Source: an uncultured Methylococcaceae bacterium
GTDB taxonomy: Bacteria; Pseudomonadota; Gammaproteobacteria; Methylococcales; Methylomonadaceae
Assembly (NCBI GenBank): GCA_903903765.1
Contig: CAIVAH010000016.1
Location: forward strand, 1 to 11,426
Reading direction: 5' to 3'
Length of the DNA stretch: 11,426 nt
Shown here: piece after piece, positions 1 to 5,965 of the stretch
Position numbering within the stretch: position 1 is the stretch's first letter
Layout: every line of letters begins with the position of its first letter
The notes under the pieces: generated by a model
Seen by the model: only the letters and a program-made list of their open reading frames with translations
Databases searched by the model: none
Told to the model about the DNA's origin: nothing
Position numbers and translations under genes: made by a program

Positions 1-732
1 AAACTTGAATTATCAAGTGGCCCGGCAATCATTGACCGATACGACCGTTCGCGTAACATCAATTTTGAGATTGAACTCTCAGGCATGCCACTGGGCGAAG
101 TCACCACGGCCGTAGAAAACTTACCCAGTATTAAAAATCTACCTGCAGGTGTAAAGCGTATCAATATTGGTGATGCCGAAATGATGGGCGAACTCTTTGC
201 TAGTTTTGGCTTTGCAATGCTGACGGGCGTATTGTGTATTTTTATTGTCTTAATTTTATTATTCAAAGATTTTATACAACCGATTACCATTCTAGCGGCC
301 CTACCCTTATCGTTTGGCGGTGGGTTTGTGGCTTTATTACTGACTGGAAAGGCGTTTTCTATGCCGTCTTTAATTGGTTTAATCATGTTAATGGGCATAG
401 CAACCAAAAACTCTATTTTGCTAGTAGAGTATGCCATCGTGGCAAGACGAGAACACCACATGAGCAGAGCAGATGCGTTATTAGATGCCTGTCATAAACG
501 CGCCAGACCCATGGTCATGACCACCATTGCAATGGGCGCTGGCATGTTACCCATTGCCATTGGCATGGGAAACTCAGATTCGTCTTTCCGTAGCCCAATG
601 GCCGTAGCTGTGATTGGTGGCTTAGTAACATCTACGTTGCTTAGCCTATTGGTTATACCCGTTGCTTATACCTATCTAGATGACTTTAAACAATGGTGTA
701 AAACACTTTGGAATCAATTTTTTCACCAATGA
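1..732 (+). CDS. RND efflux pump inner-membrane subunit, C-terminal fragment (5' end outside window)
   Basis: This is the last 243 residues of a resistance-nodulation-division (HAE1/AcrB type) proton-driven exporter, the inner-membrane part of a tripartite efflux pump. The frame is open from base 1, so the start lies upstream. The first ~65 residues match the end of the second periplasmic porter loop. Five hydrophobic segments follow, at about fragment residues 70-88, 95-116, 122-146, 170-189 and 200-222, corresponding to TM8-TM12 of AcrB. The segment at 132-145 carries the family's conserved GIATKNSILLVEYA-type motif. The residues after the last helix form a short cytoplasmic tail, and the protein ends normally with no sign of decay. 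A membrane-fusion partner would be expected upstream, outside the window. The RND superfamily is certain; substrate (drug or other organic compound) cannot be told from this part. Heavy-metal (HME) type is less likely from the motif wording. Confidence 0.93.
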   Translation, partial: KLELSSGPAIIDRYDRSRNINFEIELSGMPLGEVTTAVENLPSIKNLPAGVKRINIGDAEMMGELFASFGFAMLTGVLCIFIVLILLFKDFIQPITILAALPLSFGGGFVALLLTGKAFSMPSLIGLIMLMGIATKNSILLVEYAIVARREHHMSRADALLDACHKRARPMVMTTIAMGAGMLPIAIGMGNSDSSFRSPMAVAVIGGLVTSTLLSLLVIPVAYTYLDDFKQWCKTLWNQFFHQ

Positions 733-769
733 CTCTTATACTTACAATACATTTAAAATAAAACCATGC

Positions 770-797
770 CCAGATAAACGAACATATCTGGATTTTT
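770..797 (+). terminator. Probable intrinsic terminator after the RND gene
   Basis: A perfect 7-bp inverted repeat, CCAGATA (770-776) and TATCTGG (785-791), encloses an 8-base loop and is followed at once by ATTTTT. It lies 38 bases after the RND stop codon and before the cytochrome gene, which suggests the two are separate transcripts. The stem has only three G-C pairs, so it may be leaky. Confidence 0.6.
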
Positions 798-848
798 CTA
801 TTAAAACGCGCTATAAATGTTAAACAAATAGCCACAGATGACGTTAAT

Positions 849-1178
849 ATGAAAACTATTGTTCCAATCCTTACTTTAATACTGCTAAATTACGCAAATA
901 CAATCCAAGCGGCTGATGCCACTAAAGGTGAAGAAGTGTTTAACTCCAATTGTGCAGGCTGTCATGCAGGTGGCAAAAACATGATTGCTCCGGGTAAATC
1001 TTTAAGTAAAACAGATTTAGAAAAAAACCAGGTCAACACTACTCCGGCGATTATAAATTTAGTCACTCATGGAAAATCCCCAATGCCTGGATTCGGTAAA
1101 CTCGGTGTGATAAATCCAACCGATATAGAAAATGTAGCGGCTTATGTTTTAAAACAATCTGAAGCAGACTGGAAATAA
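849..1178 (+). CDS. Small periplasmic monohaem cytochrome c, cytochrome c6-like
   Basis: A 109-residue class I c-type cytochrome, a soluble one-electron carrier expected in the periplasm. Residues 1-21 form a Sec signal peptide (K2, hydrophobic 4-13, likely cleavage after IQA at 21). The haem site is CAGCH (C35, C38, H39). The sixth ligand is probably M79 in the GKSPMPGFG segment. Mature length is about 88 residues, the size of cytochrome c6. Several details recall cyanobacterial and algal c6 (PetJ): CHAGG directly after the haem site, a following KSLSKTDLEKN-type stretch, the MP-F-G ligand loop, and the ending DIENVAAYVL-Q-E--W. The ATG at 849 is the only in-frame start that gives a proper signal peptide; no clear Shine-Dalgarno sequence precedes it. 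It stands alone between a terminator and an AT-rich spacer. Partners are unknown: a terminal oxidase, peroxidase or dehydrogenase are all possible. The cytochrome call is firm; the c6 sub-family assignment rests on remembered family patterns. Confidence 0.92.
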   Translation: MKTIVPILTLILLNYANTIQAADATKGEEVFNSNCAGCHAGGKNMIAPGKSLSKTDLEKNQVNTTPAIINLVTHGKSPMPGFGKLGVINPTDIENVAAYVLKQSEADWK

Positions 1179-1397
1179 ATTAAATTGTTAACAGCAAAGT
1201 CACTATAACAATAATTTTCACCATCAATGATTAGCAACAAAATAGCTTCAGCCCAAGTTAATCAATGAGATTATTTGATTTACCGCAATACGTGAATAAT
1301 TCAGGTAAATGATAGTCAGTAGGTCAGAAATAAGTGAATAATAATTTCTGGCAAAATATGCGCTATGTATATTTTTGCGATTATTAATAAACTGGCA

Positions 1398-1422
1398 TGG
1401 TAAAATACTCTGATTAATCAGA
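1398..1422 (+). promoter_or_regulatory. Extended -10 promoter with a 14-base palindromic operator candidate
   Basis: TGG-TAAAAT (1398-1406) fits an extended -10 element (TGn plus a 5/6 match to TATAAT). Three bases later comes the perfect palindrome TCTGATTAATCAGA (1409-1422), which would cover the expected transcription start about 16-30 bases upstream of the DUF3581 start codon. A palindrome at this position is typical of a repressor operator. No good -35 box is seen at normal spacing (TTGCGA at 1375-1380 is 20 bases away), as is common for extended -10 promoters. The regulator is not identifiable from the site. Confidence 0.5.
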
Positions 1423-1438
1423 ATAGATCATTAACGAT

Positions 1439-2149
1439 ATGTTTTTAAAAGATTTTTATAATAATCAAGATGACAGCCTCATCATTACTGCTCATCAAGC
1501 CAGTACCTTCGCTAAAGAAATAGCACATGATTTCAATCCCTTACATGATGAAGATGCCAAACGTTTTTGTGTGCCGGGTGATTTATTGTTTTCTCTGGCT
1601 TTAGAAAAATATGGCCTTAGTCAACAAATGCACTTTACCTTTGCAGGCATGGTTGGGCATGATGTGTTATTAAATTTCCCTGATACTGACGCAAAAAAAA
1701 TTGATATTAATGACGAACAAGGTAAAACGTATTTACAAGTAGAACGTTCAGGAGAAGTGAGTAATGATAATGGCTTAATAGAAAGCTTTATCCGTGATTA
1801 TGTGGCGTTCTCTGGTCAAAACTTTCCTTATGTACTAGTTCCATTATTAGAACAAGAAGAAGTAATGTTTAATTTAAGCAGACCGCTTGTTATCTATGAA
1901 AGCATGACCTTAACATTTGATCATCTTAACTTTAAACAAGCATCTGTAGAAATGTTAGACCCTAAAATAGAAGTAGACGGCAAACGCGCTACTGCATTTT
2001 TACACTTTCAGATGAATGCTGATGACAAATCAGTGGGTAAAGGCTTTAAGAAACTTGCGATCAGTGTGCCTAGTGCTTATGAAGCAGAACCCATGCAAGC
2101 GTTTGTCGATGATTACCTAAATAGAAAACATACTTATTTAGGCGTATAA
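1439..2149 (+). CDS. DUF3581 family protein with hydratase-like (hotdog) motif
   Basis: A 236-residue soluble protein that I recognise as the DUF3581 family (Pfam), a gammaproteobacterial family of unknown function and about this length. There is no signal peptide or membrane segment. The opening MFLKDFY and the stretch FAKEIAHDFNPLHDEDAKRFCVPGD (split here: FAKEIAHDF from residue 24, NPLHDEDAKRF from 33, CVPGD at 44-48) are characteristic. The core D31-F-N-P-L-H36-D resembles the catalytic G-D-x-N-P-[LIV]-H-x-D signature of MaoC-like/(R)-specific enoyl-CoA hydratases, so a hotdog-fold thioester enzyme or binding protein is a reasonable inference, not a demonstrated function. The start at 1439 lacks a clear Shine-Dalgarno sequence; it is supported by the family N-terminus and by the promoter 30-40 bases upstream. 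The gene is alone on its strand, and its last 16 bases overlap the 3' end of the convergent cysteine-cluster gene. Confidence 0.9.
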   Translation: MFLKDFYNNQDDSLIITAHQASTFAKEIAHDFNPLHDEDAKRFCVPGDLLFSLALEKYGLSQQMHFTFAGMVGHDVLLNFPDTDAKKIDINDEQGKTYLQVERSGEVSNDNGLIESFIRDYVAFSGQNFPYVLVPLLEQEEVMFNLSRPLVIYESMTLTFDHLNFKQASVEMLDPKIEVDGKRATAFLHFQMNADDKSVGKGFKKLAISVPSAYEAEPMQAFVDDYLNRKHTYLGV

Positions 2150-2637
2150 GTTAACCCAAAAAACCATTCAGTTAACTCACGAGTGTCGCCTAACGCGCTT
2201 AGGCGACGGTCAATCGTATCATGATTTCCCCACACCACATCTGCTAAAGCCCCCTGCTCTACCTCAGTTTTAATATCATTACAGTAGAGACCCAAATCTC
2301 TTTGTACATAAAAACCATAGGTTCGGCATGCAACAGGGCGATGTTCATAGACCCTACAAGCACCAGTGGATTGATCTAACATAGGACATTCAATAGGTCC
2401 CTTATTTAAAACAGAAAGATCATTGATTTTTTCTACTACTGAAAAAAATTGCTTTTTAGATAAAGCCAGTAAACCAGTTTTTAATAAATCCCATTCGGCT
2501 TCAGTTAGACGAGGAATTTCTGCTAAACGCCGACAACAAAAATCACATCCCATCCGGCACAACCAATCCGGGTGATGGGTGCGAATATCATCAACTCGAC
2601 CATTAATATCTTCATGAAGCTTTATAAGTGGATTCAT
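2134..2637 (-). CDS. YkgJ-type CxxxCxxCC zinc/iron-chelating domain protein
   Basis: A 167-residue cytoplasmic protein of the CxxCxxCC family (PF03692, YkgJ-like), thought to bind zinc or an iron-sulfur cluster. The N-terminal cluster is C27-x3-C31-x2-C34-C35. A second set follows, C84 (ECPML), C94 (GACRVYEHRPVAC), C104 and C119. The segment C-x-V-Y-E-H-R-P-x-x-C-R-x-Y-G is the family's most conserved part. Two roughly equal Cys sets suggest a multi-ligand metal site. It is the third gene of a minus-strand operon, starting 5 bases after the yadH stop codon. No Shine-Dalgarno sequence is obvious in front of the ATG at 2637, so translation may be coupled to yadH. Its 3' end overlaps the convergent DUF3581 gene by 16 bases. 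Whether it has a functional link to the ABC exporter is unknown; co-location is the only hint. Confidence 0.9.
   Translation of the reverse strand: MNPLIKLHEDINGRVDDIRTHHPDWLCRMGCDFCCRRLAEIPRLTEAEWDLLKTGLLALSKKQFFSVVEKINDLSVLNKGPIECPMLDQSTGACRVYEHRPVACRTYGFYVQRDLGLYCNDIKTEVEQGALADVVWGNHDTIDRRLSALGDTRELTEWFFGLTYTPK
2185..2207. repeat. Perfect 9-bp inverted repeat inside the CxxxCxxCC gene
   Basis: GTCGCCTAA (2185-2193) and its exact complement TTAGGCGAC (2199-2207) enclose CGCGC. The element is markedly more GC-rich than the surroundings. It lies in the last fifth of the minus-strand gene, 35 bases beyond the stop codon of the convergent DUF3581 gene. No T-run follows on either strand, so it is not a standard intrinsic terminator, though it could stabilise or pause the DUF3581 transcript. 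Confidence 0.6.
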
Positions 2638-2642
2638 TAGGT

Positions 2643-3407
2643 TTAGTTTTTAATGCCTATACCTTTATGTAACATTAATAAGCTGAAAAACACCTCTATA
2701 ACTATAAATCCAGTAGTAATAAGAAAAGCCAATTCAATATTCACATCAGTTACACCAATTAAGCCATAGCGAAAAGTATTTACCATGTATAAAATAGGAT
2801 TGAGTTTAGAGATGGTTTGCCAAATATCAGGCAACATCCCAACAGAATAAAATACTCCACCCAAATAACTTAAAGGCGTTAAAACAAAATTTGGAATAAT
2901 TGATATATCATCAAAACTTTCTGCCAAAATTGCATTGATAAAGCCTGCTAAAGCAAATAATATCGCTGTCAGCACTGCAATACTCAAGGCAATAAAAATA
3001 TTTTGCACGGCTATTTCAGTAAATAATAGTGATATCAAAGTTACTACAATGCCTACTAGTAAACCTCTGATCACTCCCCCACTGATATAACCCGCCAAAA
3101 TTATCCAGTTAGGAACTGGTGCCACCAGTAATTCCTCAATATTGCGTTGAAATTTAGTTGAATAAAACGATGACACCACATTGGCATAAGAATGGCTAAT
3201 CACAGACATTAAGATAATACCTGGTACTATGTAATCCATATAACTTTGACCCTCAACAGTTCCTAATCTAGAACCAATCAATTTACCAAATATTAAAAAA
3301 TACAACGCAGTTGTAATTGCTGGTGGTAGTAAAGTTTGGGGCCAAATCCTAACAAATCGGACAATTTCTTTAACGATAATAGTTCTAAGAGGAATTAAAA
3401 CATTCAT
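2643..3407 (-). CDS. yadH: ABC-2 type exporter permease, YadH homologue
   Basis: A 254-residue inner-membrane permease of the ABC-2 family; E. coli YadH is about the same length. Six hydrophobic segments fall at about residues 22-42, 58-80, 104-128, 134-160, 170-190 and 225-247. Diagnostic stretches shared with YadH include KFQRNIEELLVAPVP (cytoplasmic coupling region between TM2 and TM3), FDDISIIPNFVLTPLSYLGG and LNPILYMVNTFRYG. The start codon overlaps the yadG stop as ATGA (4 bases), so the two are translationally coupled and form one transporter, presumably a homodimer of permease with two YadG ATPases. The substrate of YadGH is not established; ABC-2 exporters of this type move lipids, polysaccharides or drugs. 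The 3' end is followed after 5 bases by the cysteine-cluster gene. Confidence 0.95.
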   Translation of the reverse strand: MNVLIPLRTIIVKEIVRFVRIWPQTLLPPAITTALYFLIFGKLIGSRLGTVEGQSYMDYIVPGIILMSVISHSYANVVSSFYSTKFQRNIEELLVAPVPNWIILAGYISGGVIRGLLVGIVVTLISLLFTEIAVQNIFIALSIAVLTAILFALAGFINAILAESFDDISIIPNFVLTPLSYLGGVFYSVGMLPDIWQTISKLNPILYMVNTFRYGLIGVTDVNIELAFLITTGFIVIEVFFSLLMLHKGIGIKN

Positions 3408-4333
3408 TTATGATTTCCTTCAGATGCGGAGTCAATCAAATCCATAAATAACTGTTCTAATCTGTTACTTTTATTTTTTAAACTCACCACTCTAATATTT
3501 AATGCACTTAATTCATTAAACAGCGCATTTAAACCAATCTCTTTAGGCACAGTAACATTTAAAACCTTGTTAGTAATACTTTCTAGCTGATAACCAGCAA
3601 TAATGGGAATATTAAGTAAAGGTTCAGCTAAATCTAAAACAAAATGATCGACATGTAACCTAGTTAATAAACTAGCCATATCGGTATTTTCAACAATATT
3701 ACCTTGATCAATAATGGCAATATTACGACATAAACTTTCTGCTTCTTCTAAATAATGGGTCGTTAAAATAATAGTCGTACCATTATCGTTTAGCTCTTGC
3801 ATCATTTTCCACATAGAGCGCCTGATTTCAATATCAACCCCCGCCGTTGGCTCATCTAAAATCAGAAGCTTAGGCTCATGTACCATGGCTCTTGCAATCA
3901 TGACTCGACGCTTCATACCACCCGATAATCGTCTAGATATAGTGTCACGTTTATCCCATAAATCCATTTGTTTTAAACAGATTTCAGTTCTTTCAAGAGC
4001 TCGTTTGCGCGGAATTCCATAATAACCGGCTTGATTAAAAACGATACTTTTAACTGTATCAAATTGATTAAAATTGACTTCTTGTGGCACAACTCCCAAA
4101 TAACACTTAGCCTTAGATCTGTCAGTTTTTAAGTCGTGCCCAAAAATATTAACTTGACCACTCGTGCTATTAACCAAAGAACTAATGATACCGATCGCAG
4201 TTGATTTACCAGCTCCATTTGGCCCTAATAAAGCAAAAAAGTCGCCTTCCGCAACATCAAGATCAATACCTTTTAAGGCTTCAAAACCATTATTGTAAGT
4301 TTTTCGCAAATTACGTATAGATAATGCATTCAT
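3404..4333 (-). CDS. yadG: ABC exporter ATPase, YadG homologue
   Basis: A 309-residue ATP-binding subunit that powers the YadH permease at the cytoplasmic face of the inner membrane. All nucleotide-binding motifs are present: Walker A GPNGAGKS (37-44), Q-loop Q84 in VPQE, signature LSGGM (136-140), Walker B LLILDE (156-161) and H-loop H193 in TTHYLEEAE. The ATPase domain covers residues 4-220. The remaining ~90 residues are a C-terminal accessory domain, as in E. coli YadG (308 residues). Stretches such as GIISSLVNSTSG and DEPTAGVDIEIRRSMW are near-identical to YadG as I remember it. It is the first gene of the minus-strand operon and diverges from ppx; the 128-base spacer between them must hold both promoters. 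No obvious Shine-Dalgarno sequence precedes the ATG. Confidence 0.96.
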   Translation of the reverse strand: MNALSIRNLRKTYNNGFEALKGIDLDVAEGDFFALLGPNGAGKSTAIGIISSLVNSTSGQVNIFGHDLKTDRSKAKCYLGVVPQEVNFNQFDTVKSIVFNQAGYYGIPRKRALERTEICLKQMDLWDKRDTISRRLSGGMKRRVMIARAMVHEPKLLILDEPTAGVDIEIRRSMWKMMQELNDNGTTIILTTHYLEEAESLCRNIAIIDQGNIVENTDMASLLTRLHVDHFVLDLAEPLLNIPIIAGYQLESITNKVLNVTVPKEIGLNALFNELSALNIRVVSLKNKSNRLEQLFMDLIDSASEGNHK

Positions 4334-4385
4334 ATTGAAACTAACACTTAACGGGAACCAATAAATAAGTTAAATTAGACAGGCG

Positions 4386-4401
4386 GTGGCTTTGAAGCCA
4401 C
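4386..4401. promoter_or_regulatory. Inverted repeat in the yadG/ppx divergent spacer
   Basis: GTGGCTT (4386-4392) and AAGCCAC (4395-4401) are perfect 7-base arms around TG. As DNA this is a near-palindrome of 16 bases. As RNA it would form a 6-bp hairpin with a TTGA loop. It lies 52 bases from the yadG start and 60 bases from the ppx start, so it could be an operator shared by both genes or a leader hairpin of one. There is no T-run in the right place for a terminator. I could not assign convincing -35/-10 boxes to either gene here. Confidence 0.45.
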
Positions 4402-4461
4402 TCTAAAACGACCAAATTTTAACAGATATTACCACGCTTAGTAGACAAAACTGGATAACCC

Positions 4462-5961
4462 GTGCCTATAAATCCACCAGAAATGGTAGCCGCAGTTGAC
4501 CTTGGCTCCAATAGTTTTCACATGATTGTTTGTAGTTTAAAAGAAGGTACGCCACAAACGATTGATCGTCTTAGAGAAATGGTCAGACTCGCCTCAGGTC
4601 TTGACGAAAACAAATTATTAGATGAAAAAACGCAATCAAGAGCACTGGCCTGTTTAGAACGTTTTGGCCAACGTATTAAACACTTTCCACAAGGAAGCGT
4701 ACGTATTGTAGGCACCAATACCTTAAGAACAGCAACAAATGCTGCAGAATTTTTAATAAAAGCAGAAAAAGCGCTCAATCATCCTATCGATATTATTTCA
4801 GGTATCGAAGAAGCTCGTTTAATCTACCTAGGTGTTTCTTATAGTTTAAGTAGCAACGCAAATCTCCGTTTAGTTATGGACATTGGCGGCGGCAGTACAG
4901 AATATATTATTGGTACCGGCCAAGTTCCACAAGAGAAAGAAAGCTTACATATGGGCTGTGTTACTGTGAGCAATCTTTTTTTTAAAGACGGTCAAATATC
5001 TAAATACGCATTTATGCAAGCTACTTTATATGCTGAACAAAAGCTTGAACCTTTTCAAAGAAAATTTCACCACCAAAACTGGGATGAAGCAATTGGTGCC
5101 TCTGGCAGTTTAAGATCAATAGCTAAAGTATTACTAGCCAAAAACTGGAGCAATAATGGTATCACTAGCCAAGGACTTGATAAATTAGTCATGCACTTGA
5201 CCCAGTGCCAACATATTAATGATCTTAATTTACCAGATCTTGACCCAGAACGCTTACCCGTGTTCCCGGGCGGGGTTGCGATTGTGTTCGCCACATTTAG
5301 AAGCCTTGGCATTGAGCAAATGACCGTAGCAGATGGTGCCTTAAGAGAAGGATTAATTCAAGATTTGCTAGGCCGTATCTACGATGAGGATGTGCGATCT
5401 GTTACGGTGCAAGCACTTGCAGATCGATATCACACTGATAAAAAACATGCAGATAGAATTAAACACACTATAGCTTTTTTATTAGCTCAATTAAAAGAAA
5501 ATTGTCATTGGGCCATGAATGAAAACTGTATTCAAATATTAAATTGGGCTGCTGATTTACACGAAATTGGAATTGACATTGCCCACAGTCAATATCATAA
5601 ACATAGCGCCTATATTATTGAGAATGGTGATTTAGCCGGATTCTCTCGTCAAGATCAATTAATATTGTCGACTTTAGTCAGGTCACATCGTCGTAAATTT
5701 AGTGCTATATGGTTTGAAGGATTGCCCTCACCTTGGTCAGAAATAGCACCATATTTGGCAGTGGTGTTAAGATTAGCCGTATTACTGCATCGAAATCGCT
5801 ACGACCTAGAGTTGCCCCATTTTAATATTAGTATTTTAAAGTCGAAGATCTATTTACAATTTCCTGATCAGTGGTTAGTTCAATCGCCTTTATCACATGC
5901 AGATTTAATTCAAGAAGCAGATTACATTAAAACCGCTGGCTTTAAATTAGATTTTATTTAA
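4462..5961 (+). CDS. ppx: Exopolyphosphatase (Ppx/GppA family)
   Basis: A 499-residue enzyme that removes terminal phosphates from inorganic polyphosphate. It has the long four-domain form of E. coli Ppx (513 residues). The N-terminal acetate/sugar-kinase/Hsp70-like fold has DLGSNSFHM (13-21), GTNTLR (84-89), the catalytic-type glutamate E117 in SGIEEARLIYLGV and the phosphate-binding DIGGGSTE (140-147). GASGSLRS and ADGALREGLI complete the core. The C-terminal half is HD-like (AADLHEIGIDI, HKHSAYII, LVRSHRRK). The GTG at 4462 is preferred over the ATG at 4483, because it yields MPI-leading residues before AAVDLG as in E. coli Ppx; the ATG would leave only two residues ahead of the first strand. 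GppA (pppGpp hydrolase) activity is possible, since the sub-families blur, but the wording is closer to Ppx. No ppk gene is adjacent. The next gene starts 4 bases after the stop. Confidence 0.95.
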   Translation: MPINPPEMVAAVDLGSNSFHMIVCSLKEGTPQTIDRLREMVRLASGLDENKLLDEKTQSRALACLERFGQRIKHFPQGSVRIVGTNTLRTATNAAEFLIKAEKALNHPIDIISGIEEARLIYLGVSYSLSSNANLRLVMDIGGGSTEYIIGTGQVPQEKESLHMGCVTVSNLFFKDGQISKYAFMQATLYAEQKLEPFQRKFHHQNWDEAIGASGSLRSIAKVLLAKNWSNNGITSQGLDKLVMHLTQCQHINDLNLPDLDPERLPVFPGGVAIVFATFRSLGIEQMTVADGALREGLIQDLLGRIYDEDVRSVTVQALADRYHTDKKHADRIKHTIAFLLAQLKENCHWAMNENCIQILNWAADLHEIGIDIAHSQYHKHSAYIIENGDLAGFSRQDQLILSTLVRSHRRKFSAIWFEGLPSPWSEIAPYLAVVLRLAVLLHRNRYDLELPHFNISILKSKIYLQFPDQWLVQSPLSHADLIQEADYIKTAGFKLDFI

Positions 5962-5965
5962 AAAA

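Noticed and set aside
1260..1280. Possible FNR/CRP-type site (AATCAA...TTGATT)
   Set aside because: The half-sites are in the reverse order to an FNR box and the spacing is wrong.
1325..1350. Hairpin as terminator of the cytochrome gene
   Set aside because: Seven-bp AT-rich stem with a 12-base loop and no T-run, about 150 bases after the stop codon.
4518..5312. Two minus-strand open frames inside ppx
   Set aside because: They overlap conserved Ppx motifs on the other strand and look like chance frames.
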